From contig NZ_OY808998.1 of assembly GCF_963681195.1 (NCBI RefSeq), forward strand, positions 248,001 through 312,000: a stretch of DNA of 64,000 bases. The letters run 5' to 3'. A model generated the notes under the pieces. That model searched no databases. It saw nothing but the letters and a program-made list of their open reading frames with translations, and was not told the origin of the DNA. This document shows positions 42,511 through 53,197 of the stretch, in pieces (within the stretch, counting starts at the first letter, position 1; each line of letters starts with the position of its first letter). The position numbers were made by a program, and so were the translations under genes. The DNA is from Vibrio sp. 16. Lineage in GTDB: Bacteria > Pseudomonadota > Gammaproteobacteria > Enterobacterales > Vibrionaceae.

Positions 42511-43482
42511 CTAATCCACTGTCCCTAGAAGTTGATAGTCAACCAAAGCTCTGACATCGACAGGATCACCTTCAAGAATGTTGCGTTCTGACGCCCACCT
42601 TGCTTGCAGTTGTAAATTTGATAGCAGACTGTAGTCGTTGGTGAGCTCAAAAACGTAGTCATTCCAAGCCCAGTTCACTTGCTGAGGCAATATGCCGAGC
42701 TCTTGGCTGATAAGATCGATGCTGTCATCTGGATTCGCTTCTATCCATTCAATGGCATCAGACAGCGCTAACAAGAGCAATCGATCTTGCTCCTTCCTAC
42801 CCTCTCCTCTTGCGGATTTAGATAACAGATTAAAGGACAATTGATAGACCCCTTCCGTCCCCAAATTGACCAACGGAGAAGCAGACACGAGCGTCGCTCT
42901 ATAGCCATACGGCTCCCAAATTGAAATCGCATCAACCTGATACGAGAGCAAAGCCGCAACCAACTCATCTGGCTGAATGTACACCCGCTCTACCTGCAAA
43001 TCCTGTAGAGCATGGGTAATTAACAAGAGATCAAAGTAGAATTCACTAGAACTGGACTTAACAATGCCCACTTTTTTGCCAGCAAGATCCGACAGTTTGC
43101 TAATGTTATTCGCCTCGAGTGCTAAAAGTTTGAGGTCATTACTTGAACGGACAAAACTCGACAAAATCGAGACATTGCTATGATGATAACGATTAAACAG
43201 TGCCACAGTTTCAGACGCGGTCGCGTAATCAACTTTGTCTTCTTGCAGCAAGTTGGCGCACTTCACTCCGCCTTTACAGGGCATGATTTCAACATCCAGC
43301 CCGTGTTTAGTAAAAAAGCCTTGCTCTTGTGCAATAAAAAACGGCGTGCTGAGAGGCGTAAGTGACACAGCAACTTTCACCGAATTCTCAGCTAACCCAT
43401 GAGGCGATCGTTGCTCCTCAATAAACCACCAACTACTCGCCGCCAATACCACTAAAAAGGCAACAACTGACACAATCTTCAT
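42511..43482 (-). CDS. Periplasmic substrate-binding protein (SsuA/NMT1-THI5-like), DGC partner
   Basis: 323 aa. N-terminal signal helix (VSVVAFLVVLAASSWWFI), then a periplasmic binding fold of the SsuA/NMT1 type: VAVSLTPLSTPFFIAQEQGF, KHGLDVEI, GKKVGIVKSSSSEFYF and AISIWEPYGYRA. There is no ABC permease or ATPase nearby. Instead the gene ends in a TAG overlapping the SD of a membrane diguanylate cyclase. The likely role is to bind a ligand and control the cyclase. Possible ligands are sulphonates, pyrimidines or other small aliphatic molecules; not predictable. Confidence 0.87.
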   Translation of the reverse strand: MKIVSVVAFLVVLAASSWWFIEEQRSPHGLAENSVKVAVSLTPLSTPFFIAQEQGFFTKHGLDVEIMPCKGGVKCANLLQEDKVDYATASETVALFNRYHHSNVSILSSFVRSSNDLKLLALEANNISKLSDLAGKKVGIVKSSSSEFYFDLLLITHALQDLQVERVYIQPDELVAALLSYQVDAISIWEPYGYRATLVSASPLVNLGTEGVYQLSFNLLSKSARGEGRKEQDRLLLLALSDAIEWIEANPDDSIDLISQELGILPQQVNWAWNDYVFELTNDYSLLSNLQLQARWASERNILEGDPVDVRALVDYQLLGTVD

Positions 43483-43659
43483 TCGACGCTCCCTTCGAAC
43501 TTATCACCCTTAAGGATAGTAAATTAGTTGAATATATCTAATCTCTATATCGGTATAAATCCCATCCCTTTATCACACGGTGTGCTAACGTCGTATCTTT
43601 TCTTGGTTCCTTCGTAGTATTCTCTGCCACGAAAAATAAGAGTATTTGTAGGACCATTC

Positions 43660-43974
43660 ATGACTTACCCAACTAAAATGACGTTTTTCGAGTTTTTGAC
43701 GCCCCTAGTCGCGGCAGGAAAGAAGACGATCACCATCAGAGATGAATCGGAAGCCGATTATGTCCCCGGCACCACTGTCGAGGTGTACACACTCGAAACC
43801 GATACCAAAGTGTGTGATGTAAAAATCCTCTCGGTAGAGCCTTTACACTTCGACGACATCAACGAGTTTCATGCCGAGCAAGAGTACATTGAACTACCGA
43901 AACTGAAGCAGCTTATCCGCGAGATCTATCCAAACAACAACCACTTGTTCGTTATTCACTTCGAACTGGTTTGA
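43660..43974 (+). CDS. yqfB: N4-acetylcytidine amidohydrolase (YqfB, ASCH domain)
   Basis: 104 aa with close resemblance to E. coli YqfB: MTFFEFL, GKKTITIRDESEADY, HAEQEYIELPKLKQLIREIYP and HLFVIHFEL. It removes the acetyl group from N4-acetylcytidine, and the family also hydrolyses related substrates. The conserved charged residues of the active site (KTITIRDESE) are intact. Monocistronic. Confidence 0.92.
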   Translation: MTYPTKMTFFEFLTPLVAAGKKTITIRDESEADYVPGTTVEVYTLETDTKVCDVKILSVEPLHFDDINEFHAEQEYIELPKLKQLIREIYPNNNHLFVIHFELV

Positions 43975-44079
43975 CAAACATAGGCAGATGCTAGGCACAA
44001 TCACGTTTATCCCCTCAAGCAAAAATAGCAAGATAGGTGCAAATATTGGCGAGGGGATCGTTGACGATCAAAAAAAAAC

Positions 44080-44094
44080 TAGACGACTGGTCTA
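44080..44094. promoter_or_regulatory. NemR-type operator, copy 1
   Basis: TAGAC-GACTG-GTCTA, a dyad 20 bases upstream of the tetR ATG. The same motif TAGAC-GACCG-GTCTA lies before the reductase gene. NemR of E. coli binds a TAGACC-type dyad, so this is the likely operator for autoregulation. Confidence 0.8.
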
Positions 44095-44114
44095 ATTGCT
44101 ATTATCCTCTCGCC

Positions 44115-44705
44115 ATGAACTCGAAAACACAAGACACTCGCCAACACATTTTGCACGTTGGTTATGAGCTTATCGTCAACAAAGGCTTTACCGCTGTGGG
44201 TCTCTCCCAGCTTTTGAAGTCGGCAGAAGTCCCTAAAGGCTCGTTTTACCATTACTTCAAATCCAAAGAGCAGTTTGGTGAAGCGTTGATCGAAGAGTAT
44301 GTGCACACCTATATGTCACGTATTCATCCTGTGCTTAATCAAAACGACCTGAGTGGCTACGACTGCTTGCTCGACTACTTTTCACGTTGGCTCAACGTCG
44401 AAAATGGCGTGTGCAACGCAAATAAGTGCCTTATCGTAAAACTGAGCGCTGAAGTGTCTGATCTTTCGGATTCAATGCGCGTTTCGTTAGCAAAAGGCGC
44501 TGAGTTAATTATTGGAGCGTTAGCGTCAACCATTCAGCGTGGTATCGAGGATGGTTCAATTGATGAAATGAACAGCTCTATGGTGGCTAGACAGCTTTAT
44601 CAGCAGTGGCTGGGGGCAAGTTTGCTCAATAAGCTCATGCAAGATCAAACCAACCTTGAGCTGTGCTTGCTTACAACTCAGCAACGTTTACGCTCTAACT
44701 CATAG
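44115..44705 (+). CDS. TetR-family regulator, NemR-like electrophile sensor
   Basis: 196 aa from the ATG at 44115; the frame extends to 44037 but only through the operator. The HTH is at about 24-45 (AVGLSQLLKSAEVPKGSFYHYF). The ligand domain contains CNANKCLIVKLSAEVSDLSD near residue 105, with paired cysteines like the redox-sensing region of NemR. Two identical TAGAC-N5-GTCTA sites, before itself and before the reductase/GST pair, indicate regulation of all three. The SD is weak. Confidence 0.9.
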   Translation: MNSKTQDTRQHILHVGYELIVNKGFTAVGLSQLLKSAEVPKGSFYHYFKSKEQFGEALIEEYVHTYMSRIHPVLNQNDLSGYDCLLDYFSRWLNVENGVCNANKCLIVKLSAEVSDLSDSMRVSLAKGAELIIGALASTIQRGIEDGSIDEMNSSMVARQLYQQWLGASLLNKLMQDQTNLELCLLTTQQRLRSNS

Positions 44706-44710
44706 AAATC

Positions 44711-44739
44711 TCCCGTCACACTGTATGACGGGATTTTTT
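44711..44739 (+). terminator. Terminator of the TetR gene
   Basis: Stem TCCCGTCA/TGACGGGA with a 7-base loop and T6, 6 bases after the stop codon. The second operator lies directly beyond it, so the downstream operon has its own promoter. Confidence 0.9.
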
Positions 44740-44750
44740 GAAATAACAAC

Positions 44751-44765
44751 TAGACGACCGGTCTA
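44751..44765. promoter_or_regulatory. NemR-type operator, copy 2
   Basis: TAGAC-GACCG-GTCTA, 15 bases before the reductase ATG. It differs from copy 1 by one base in the spacer. Confidence 0.8.
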
Positions 44766-44780
44766 ATAAGGAAAACAGCT

Positions 44781-45812
44781 ATGTCTCAACCTACTAATCG
44801 ACAAATCGTACTCGCATCTCGTCCGACAGGTGCACCAACTCCAGACAACTTCCGACTAGAAAACAATTCGATTCCTACCGTAAAAGATGGCGAAGTCTTG
44901 CTGCGCAGTGTCTACCTCTCTCTAGACCCTTACATGCGCGGCCGAATGAGCGATGCTAAGTCTTACGCCGATCCTGTTGCAATTGGCGAGACCATGGTCG
45001 GTGGCACCGTGTGTCAAGTTGTAGAATCCAATCACCCAAATTTTGACAAAGGAGAATGGGTTCTAGGATTCACTGGCTGGCAAGATTACGGCATTTCAGA
45101 TGGCGAAGGTCTTATTAAAATGGGAATGAACCCCAGTCACCCTTCCTACGCGCTGGGCGTAATGGGAATGCCTGGCTTTACCGCCTATATGGGACTGCTT
45201 GATATCGGCCAACCAAAAGAAGGGGATACTCTGGTCGTTGCAGCAGCGACTGGTGCTGTTGGCTCTATGGTGGGCCAGATTGGTAAGTTGAAGGGTTGTC
45301 GAGTCATTGGTGTTGCAGGTGGCGAAGAGAAGTGCCGCTACGCGACCGAGCAACTTGGCTTTGATGCGTGTATCGACCACAAAGCGGAAAACTTCGCAGA
45401 GCAACTTGCCGCGGCCTGTGATCAAGGTATTGATGTCTACTTCGAAAATGTCGGTGGCAAAGTGTTTGATGCGGTGCTTCCGCTACTCAATACTGGTGCT
45501 CGCGTTCCACTGTGCGGTCTTATCTCTCAATACAATGCAACTTCGCTTCCTGAAGGTCCAGATCGCATGTCAATGTTGATGGCACAATTGCTGATTAAGC
45601 GCATCAAGATGCAAGGTTTCATCATCTTTGATGATTATGGTCATCGCTATGGCGAATTTGCCTCTCAAATGACTCAGTGGTTATCAGAGGGCAAAATTCA
45701 CTACCGCGAGCACTTGGTTGAAGGGCTAGAAAATGCACCAGGAGCCTTTATTGGCCTGCTTGAAGGGAAAAACTTCGGCAAACTTGTCGTCAAAACAAAC
45801 GAACCTGTTTAG
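44781..45812 (+). CDS. curA: NADPH-dependent alkenal/quinone-type reductase (CurA-like MDR)
   Basis: 343 aa medium-chain zinc-independent dehydrogenase/reductase. Conserved: YLSLDPYMRGRM near residue 45-56, GMPGFTAYMGLLDIG near 130, the cofactor loop AAATGAVGSMVGQIGK, and VYFENVGGKVFDAVLPLL. It reduces C=C bonds in enals, ketones or quinones, matching NemR-like control. CurA is the nearest well-known member; exact substrate uncertain. The SD AAGGAAAACAGCT is good. GST follows 8 bases downstream. Confidence 0.88.
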   Translation: MSQPTNRQIVLASRPTGAPTPDNFRLENNSIPTVKDGEVLLRSVYLSLDPYMRGRMSDAKSYADPVAIGETMVGGTVCQVVESNHPNFDKGEWVLGFTGWQDYGISDGEGLIKMGMNPSHPSYALGVMGMPGFTAYMGLLDIGQPKEGDTLVVAAATGAVGSMVGQIGKLKGCRVIGVAGGEEKCRYATEQLGFDACIDHKAENFAEQLAAACDQGIDVYFENVGGKVFDAVLPLLNTGARVPLCGLISQYNATSLPEGPDRMSMLMAQLLIKRIKMQGFIIFDDYGHRYGEFASQMTQWLSEGKIHYREHLVEGLENAPGAFIGLLEGKNFGKLVVKTNEPV

Positions 45813-45820
45813 GAGCAAGT

Positions 45821-46438
45821 ATGATCATTTTACATCACCTTAATCAATCACGTTCTAAACGCATTATCTGGTTGTTGGAAGAACTGGGCGTAGAGTACAA
45901 AATCGTCCCGTACCGCCGAGACAGCGTGACTTTTCTTGCCCCACCGGAGCTTAAATTGATTCATCCGCTTGGTAAATCGCCAGTGATTGAAGAGCAAGGT
46001 CGAGTGATTACAGAGTCTGGCGCGATTACCGAGTACTTAATCAGCAAATACGCCCCTCAGAAATTCGCGCCAAGTCAAGACAGCGAAGAGTACGTCGAAT
46101 ACCTTCAATGGTTGCACTTTGCCGAAAGCTCTGCCGCGCTTCCTTTGCTACTAAAGACCTTTGTCGCTAAAGATGGAGCGCCAACAAACTTCCTCGCAGA
46201 TTACGCGGAAGTCGAGTTGCACAAGGTAATGAGCTACGTAGACCAATCGCTTGATGGCAAACGATACCTAGTGGCAGACAAACTTACGGGCGCTGATTTT
46301 ATGATGTCTTTCATTGTTGAAATCTTGAGTAAGTTTGGATTAGTTGATCGCTACCCCAACATCGCTCAATACGCTCAGCAACTCGAAAGCCATGGCTCAT
46401 GGCACGCTGCACAAGCATTAGAAGCTCAACATGGCTAA
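45821..46438 (+). CDS. Glutathione S-transferase
   Basis: 205 aa with an N-terminal thioredoxin fold (ILHHLNQSRSKRIIWLLEEL; LGKSPVIEEQGRVITESGAI) and a C-terminal helical domain with the SGADF-like TGADFMMSFI motif. The active-site residue is in LNQSRS. It follows the reductase by 8 bases with AGGAGCAAG, so it is co-transcribed and probably conjugates the same electrophiles. Confidence 0.93.
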   Translation: MIILHHLNQSRSKRIIWLLEELGVEYKIVPYRRDSVTFLAPPELKLIHPLGKSPVIEEQGRVITESGAITEYLISKYAPQKFAPSQDSEEYVEYLQWLHFAESSAALPLLLKTFVAKDGAPTNFLADYAEVELHKVMSYVDQSLDGKRYLVADKLTGADFMMSFIVEILSKFGLVDRYPNIAQYAQQLESHGSWHAAQALEAQHG

Positions 46439-46448
46439 ATAATAGCAA

Positions 46449-46472
46449 GGTGCCGCCGGCGTTAGCGGCACC
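46449..46472 (+). terminator. Hairpin after the GST gene
   Basis: Stem GGTGCCGC/GCGGCACC with loop CGGCGTTA, 10 bases after the stop codon. No T run follows, so it is a weak intrinsic terminator. Confidence 0.5.
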
Positions 46473-46689
46473 AATCAAGTGCTTAACCCCTCTCCCAATC
46501 AGGTTGTCACGCGTGAACTGCAAACGCATAGAAACCACCTATCAATAACATAGACACAACCAGATTTATCAATCCTGATTCTGCGCCTATTCTGAGTAAA
46601 GCAAAACCACAGTGTATTCGTGGTTGTTATTCAGCATTGTTCCGTGGTGAGACCGATAGTGTCAGCGACTGAGCAGTGCAACACACTAG

Positions 46690-48873
<2,184 letters not shown>

Positions 48874-48880
48874 CGACAAT

Positions 48881-48911
48881 AGGCGCTTGTTTGAGTCAAG
48901 CAAGCGCCTTT
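48881..48911 (+). terminator. katG terminator
   Basis: Stem AGGCGCTTG/CAAGCGCCT followed by TTAATTT, 8 bases after the katG stop. Confidence 0.85.
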
Positions 48912-49005
48912 AATTTGGCAGGCTGTCGCTTTTTGCTCTAGGGTTAATCTATAGCAACAATGAGAAAGGAGGTGCATTGCACCTCCACACTAAGGAGAGT
49001 TGGAT

Positions 49006-49065
49006 ATGAATACTTTTGATTTTTTTAAACTATTCGATACCAAAGAACTGTTTATATTCTACTAG
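49006..49065 (+). CDS. Candidate 19-aa small protein
   Basis: A short ORF encoding MNTFDFFKLFDTKELFIFY with an excellent SD, AAGGAG, 9 bases before the ATG. A perfect palindrome GGAGGTGCA-T-TGCACCTCC precedes it at 48968-48986. It lies between the katG terminator and a convergent dehydrogenase whose stop overlaps its own by three bases. Size and SD quality suggest a real small protein or leader peptide; function unknown. Amphipathic or aromatic-rich, possibly membrane-associated. Confidence 0.4.
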   Translation: MNTFDFFKLFDTKELFIFY

Positions 49066-49946
49066 TTTGAAGACTGTCCTTTCGCGACAGCTTTCATCAA
49101 AACAGACGTATCCATTCGACCCAAGCCCTCTTCTTGTAGGGCTGCGTACTGTTGGTCAACTTTGCGCGTCAGGGGTAAATCCAACCCAACGCGCTCTGCT
49201 TCTTTCAGGCAGAATCCTAAGTCTTTGCGCATCCAGTCGATCGCGAAGCCAAAATCAAACTTATCTTGTGACATTGTCACGGCGCGATTTTCCATCTGCC
49301 ATGATCCTGCTGCACCATGTTTAAGCGTTTCGACCACTTGTTCAATATCTAAGCCTGATTTTTGTGCCAACAGCAACGCTTCACTCAACCCTTGTAAAAT
49401 ACCGCCAATACAGATTTGGTTGACCATTTTACAGCGTTGCCCCTGTCCGTTTTCCCCAAGTAGGCTGATTTGCTTTGCGTAAACGTCCATCACCGGTGAG
49501 ACACGATCAAACACCTGCTGATCGCCGCCACACATAATGGTTAGCACACCGTTTTCAGCCCCAGCTTGTCCACCAGACACTGGAGCGTCGATAAATTGAT
49601 GACCGCTATCCTGCGCCGCTTTTGCAAGTTCTACGGCCAGTTCTGCCGAGGTCGTGGTGTGATCCACCAGCACAGCACCCGGCTTAAGACCTGCAATAAT
49701 GCCGTCATCACCGTAAACGACGCTGCGAACGTCATCATCATTACCGACACAAACAAAGACGATGTCGCTACCTTCAGCGGCTTGTTTTGGCGTCTCACAC
49801 GCTTGGCCATCATATTCGCCTGCCCACTTTTCAGCTTTGGCAAACGTACGGTTGTATACCTTTGTTGAATACCCAGCCTTACTTAAATAACCCGCCATTG
49901 GGTATCCCATCACGCCCAACCCAATAAAAGCGACTGCTTTATCCAT
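49062..49946 (-). CDS. 3-hydroxyisobutyrate dehydrogenase-family NAD(P) oxidoreductase
   Basis: 294 aa. N-terminal Rossmann GLGVMGYPMAGYLSKAG, signature DAPVSGGQAGAENGVLTIMC, and catalytic-lysine segment RCKMVNQICIGG around residue 170. The family covers 3-hydroxyisobutyrate, tartronate-semialdehyde and related beta-hydroxyacid dehydrogenases; the exact substrate cannot be assigned. SD CTAGGAGAGGAAG is strong. No valine- or glyoxylate-pathway genes adjacent. Confidence 0.92.
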   Translation of the reverse strand: MDKAVAFIGLGVMGYPMAGYLSKAGYSTKVYNRTFAKAEKWAGEYDGQACETPKQAAEGSDIVFVCVGNDDDVRSVVYGDDGIIAGLKPGAVLVDHTTTSAELAVELAKAAQDSGHQFIDAPVSGGQAGAENGVLTIMCGGDQQVFDRVSPVMDVYAKQISLLGENGQGQRCKMVNQICIGGILQGLSEALLLAQKSGLDIEQVVETLKHGAAGSWQMENRAVTMSQDKFDFGFAIDWMRKDLGFCLKEAERVGLDLPLTRKVDQQYAALQEEGLGRMDTSVLMKAVAKGQSSN

Positions 49947-50161
49947 GACTTCCTCTCCTAGTTATTCGTTTTTTGTTATGCCAGTGTACTAAACAACGTC
50001 TATCAAATTAACTACTTATCACTAAGTCCCTGATACTCTATAGAAACCTCTTATCATTCGATCATCTTTCATAATGATTGAACGCAATAAATCGACTTTT
50101 CCAGCAAAACAAAATATGCCACACTCGACCATCAATTTGTTAGTTTGTAGTAAGTAATTCC

Positions 50162-50806
50162 ATGAAATTTCAAGCCGCTATCTTCGATATGGATGGTCTT
50201 CTGCTCGATACAGAGCGTGTCTGTATGCGCGTATTCAAGCAAGCATGCGAGACTTTACAACTGCCGTTTCACGAAGCCGTCTACCTGTCCATTATTGGCC
50301 GCAACTCTGCCGGTATCGAGAAGATATTCCGCGATGCGTATGGCGAAGATTACGATGCTCTCCACGCTGAATGGCGAGTAAACTACGATGCCATTGTTAA
50401 ACATCAGGCCATTCCAGTTAAAGATGGCGTGATCGAACTACTCGAGTGGTTAAAAGCAAACAATATTCCCGCCGCAGTCGCAACCTCAACTCACAAAGAG
50501 GTTGCCGAAGCCAAACTGCGTCTTGCAGGATTGGACAAGTACTTTAAAAGCCTCACCTGTGGCTGTGAAGTGACTCATGGCAAACCCGATCCAGAGATCT
50601 ATCTTCTTGCCGCCAAGCGTTTAGGCATCGAGGCAAATCAGTGTGTGGCGTTTGAAGATTCAAACAATGGCGTTCGCAGCGCGGTGTCCGCCAATATGAC
50701 TACGTTTCAAATTCCAGATTTAGTTGAACCATGTGACGAAGTTCGAGCGCTTGGGCACAAAATCGTAAATAGCCTGCACGATGCGTTAGCCGAACTGAAA
50801 AAGTAA
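50162..50806 (+). CDS. HAD-superfamily phosphatase (beta-phosphoglucomutase-like)
   Basis: 214 aa. Motif I FDMDGLLLDTE (nucleophile Asp), motif II VATSTHKEV, motif III GKPDPEIYLLAAKRLG and motif IV FEDSNNGV. The helical cap and length fit subfamily IA phosphatases/mutases. Substrate is a small sugar phosphate or similar. Followed by a terminator. Confidence 0.93.
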   Translation: MKFQAAIFDMDGLLLDTERVCMRVFKQACETLQLPFHEAVYLSIIGRNSAGIEKIFRDAYGEDYDALHAEWRVNYDAIVKHQAIPVKDGVIELLEWLKANNIPAAVATSTHKEVAEAKLRLAGLDKYFKSLTCGCEVTHGKPDPEIYLLAAKRLGIEANQCVAFEDSNNGVRSAVSANMTTFQIPDLVEPCDEVRALGHKIVNSLHDALAELKK

Positions 50807-50812
50807 CCCCAA

Positions 50813-50840
50813 AGGCGCTCCGACAAACTTGAGAGCGCCT
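50813..50840 (+). terminator. Terminator of the HAD gene
   Basis: Stem AGGCGCTC/GAGCGCCT. The spacer is 12 bases (50821-50832), and the T run is short (CATTATTCTT). Confidence 0.6.
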
Positions 50841-50967
50841 CATTATTCTTCCAAACGCTTTTCAATAACTTTCCGATCTATCAGTTTCTCTGTGTCACTC
50901 TTTTTATTTGTTGTTTTTAGCCCAATGATAGTGATTGCCGGATATCAATTTTGGATAAGGAATAACA

Positions 50968-51828
50968 ATGACAACTCAGTATCAACCACCAAAAGTTTGG
51001 ACTATGGACGACGAAAGCGGCGGCCAATGGGCCAGTATTAACCGTCCAGACTCTGGAGCCCGTCACGAACAGACATTGCCTGTGGGCGATAACCCGATTC
51101 AACTCTACTCGCTCGCAACTCCTAATGGTCAGAAAGTAACGATCATGCTTGAGGAACTGCTGGCACTTGGCGTGACTCAAGCTGAGTACGACGCTTATAT
51201 AATCAAGATTGGCGATGGCGATCAGTTTGGTTCCGATTTTGTTTCGATTAACCCCAATTCAAAGATCCCTGCCATGGTGGACCGTTCAGGTGACGAGCCA
51301 ATTAACGTCTTTGAATCGGGTAACATCTTGCTCTACTTGGCAGAGAAGTTTGGTCACTTTTTACCGAAAGAGGTCGCTGCAAGAACCCGAGCGCTAAACT
51401 GGCTATTTTGGTTACAAGGCTCTGCGCCTTATCTTGGTGGCGGTTTCGGTCACTTCTATGTCTACGCCCCAGAAAAGTTTGAATACCCAATCAACCGCTT
51501 CACCATGGAAGCAAAACGTCAACTGGATGTGCTAGACAAACAGCTCGCCAAAACGCGCTACCTTGCAGGTGACGAATACACCATCGCGGATATTGCAACA
51601 TGGCCGTGGTATGGAAACGTTGTACTTGGACATGCCTATGATGCCGTAGAGTTCTTGCAAGCTGAGGGCTACACCAACGTTTTACGCTGGGCAAAAGAGA
51701 TCGAACAGCGTGAAGCCGTCCAACGAGGTCGAGTAGTCAACCGTTCGTGGGGTGAAGCATGGGAACAAGTACCGCAACGCAACAGCGCTGCTGACATTGA
51801 CAAAGTACTTGCCCTAAAACCAGAGTAA
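50968..51828 (+). CDS. yghU: Glutathione-dependent disulfide-bond oxidoreductase YghU
   Basis: 286 aa Nu-class GST homologue, very close in length to E. coli YghU. Conserved: QLYSLATPNGQKVTIMLEEL, ISINPNSKIPAMVDR-like INPNSKIPAMVD, FESGNILLYLAEKFG and TIADIATWPWYGN. It reduces organic hydroperoxides and disulfides with glutathione. SD AAGGAA present. A stand-alone gene with its own upstream region. Confidence 0.93.
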   Translation: MTTQYQPPKVWTMDDESGGQWASINRPDSGARHEQTLPVGDNPIQLYSLATPNGQKVTIMLEELLALGVTQAEYDAYIIKIGDGDQFGSDFVSINPNSKIPAMVDRSGDEPINVFESGNILLYLAEKFGHFLPKEVAARTRALNWLFWLQGSAPYLGGGFGHFYVYAPEKFEYPINRFTMEAKRQLDVLDKQLAKTRYLAGDEYTIADIATWPWYGNVVLGHAYDAVEFLQAEGYTNVLRWAKEIEQREAVQRGRVVNRSWGEAWEQVPQRNSAADIDKVLALKPE

Positions 51829-51837
51829 AACGAAATA

Positions 51838-51862
51838 GCGGTTTAGTGACTCACTAAGCCGC
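51838..51862. terminator. Hairpin between convergent yghU and GNAT genes
   Basis: Stem GCGGTTTAGTGA/TCACTAAGCCGC (12 bp with one G-U). No strong T run on either side; probably a shared terminator. Confidence 0.6.
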
Positions 51863-51901
51863 AAACATAGGTGCCGTCATCAACAATTGACGTTTTACCC
51901 A

Positions 51902-52357
51902 TTATAGAGGACGAGTCATAAATCGACTGTGAGGATCTTCCTTATACCCCCCAAACGGCCCGCAATACTCAAATCCGTATTTCTCATACAGAGATCGAGC
52001 TGGTTGAAAGAATGCCTGCGAACCCGTTTCTAAACTGATGGTTTTGTATCCCTTCACGCCCGCTTGCTCTATCACATGTTCCAGTAAGCCAGAGGCAACG
52101 CCTTGATTTCGGGCGTTGCTCGATGTTCTCATCGATTTCAGTTCAACGTGTTGGTCGCTGAGTGATTTTATCGCAACACAACCGAGCAGTTTTTCACCGG
52201 ACCACCCACTATAAAAGGTAATTTCAGGCGCTTTAAGCGCATCCACATCCAATGCATGAACACTTTCTGGTGGTGACGTCGCGTACATATCTTGGAGGTG
52301 CTCCTGCAAAAGTTGTAACACTTCACCACCACTCAAGTCATCAATTCGAATTTCCAT
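51902..52357 (-). CDS. GNAT-family N-acetyltransferase
   Basis: 151 aa. Acetyl-CoA loop MRTSSNARNQGVASGLLEHV and GYKTISLETGSQAFFQPA with YEKYGFEYCGPF. Resembles small YafP/ElaA-type acetyltransferases. Substrate unknown. First of a run of minus-strand small genes. Confidence 0.88.
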   Translation of the reverse strand: MEIRIDDLSGGEVLQLLQEHLQDMYATSPPESVHALDVDALKAPEITFYSGWSGEKLLGCVAIKSLSDQHVELKSMRTSSNARNQGVASGLLEHVIEQAGVKGYKTISLETGSQAFFQPARSLYEKYGFEYCGPFGGYKEDPHSRFMTRPL

Positions 52358-52384
52358 ATTCTCTGCCCTTTTAATTTTTCAAGT

Positions 52385-52711
52385 CTACTTAATACAAACC
52401 TGTGCATCATAGTCGTAAGAGCCACCCGCATCTAAGCACACATCGACGGCGATAAACTGGTTCGCTTGCGCAATGAAAACCAATACTAACACCCAAAAAA
52501 GGCTCCCTATCGCGATCAACCAGTTATCACTTAGTCCTTTATTTTTTGTAAATACAGCACGCACAACACGACCTGTGGTTTTAATAATTCCATCGATAAT
52601 AAGGGTAAAAAAGAGCCAAGACAAAAAGCGAAATACGGATCCTAGTTCGAACTGCACCAGTTCTTCTCCAACAATGTTGTAATATTTCCGTGTAGAATCA
52701 CTTATTCTCAA
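52385..52711 (-). CDS. Hypothetical membrane protein
   Basis: 108 aa with a hydrophobic segment near residues 25-45 (FLSWLFFTLIIDGIIKTTG) and a second at about 65-85 (WLIAIGSLFWVLVLVFIA). C-terminal CLDAGGSYDYDAQVCIK carries two cysteines, likely periplasmic and possibly disulfide bonded. Not recognised. Confidence 0.65.
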   Translation of the reverse strand: MRISDSTRKYYNIVGEELVQFELGSVFRFLSWLFFTLIIDGIIKTTGRVVRAVFTKNKGLSDNWLIAIGSLFWVLVLVFIAQANQFIAVDVCLDAGGSYDYDAQVCIK

Positions 52712-52765
52712 ACATAAGTAAATATTGTTGTTCGGACTGGTTGTTAAACGGAACGGGAAGACTGA

Positions 52766-52981
52766 CTACTCTGGGCAATATTTCATCACCATCGTATGCA
52801 GCGAAAAAACCAAGGCCAAGAACAATGTTATCTGCCATAACCCATCTTGATAAAACGTCATCTGGTTATTAGACCAAACCCTAAGAGCAATATTGAAAAG
52901 CTCCCCTTTAATGCCGATCACCACTACCGCAGCGAGGTAATATTTTAGGAACTCAATAATCAGTCTTTTCAGTGATGCCAT
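52766..52981 (-). CDS. Hypothetical small membrane protein
   Basis: 71 aa with two hydrophobic segments (FLKYYLAAVVVIGIKG; QITLFLALVFSLHTMVM). No strong SD visible. Not recognised. Same strand and spacing as its small-gene neighbours. Confidence 0.5.
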   Translation of the reverse strand: MASLKRLIIEFLKYYLAAVVVIGIKGELFNIALRVWSNNQMTFYQDGLWQITLFLALVFSLHTMVMKYCPE

Positions 52982-53197
52982 GACAATAGAAGTTATTCGG
53001 TGACTAACAATTCACCAATCATAATGGAAGAATAAACGTGAAGGCAGTTGAAGGGCGGTTATCTTTACTATCTTTCCTGAAACGGAGAGCTAATGCGAGT
53101 CAGTGCAAATAATTGGAGTGTAAAATTCAGTTAATCGGTCACTTAGATGAGAACAGCAACGTCTCACCTAAGTGATAATCAACAAAGTGTCAGATTT

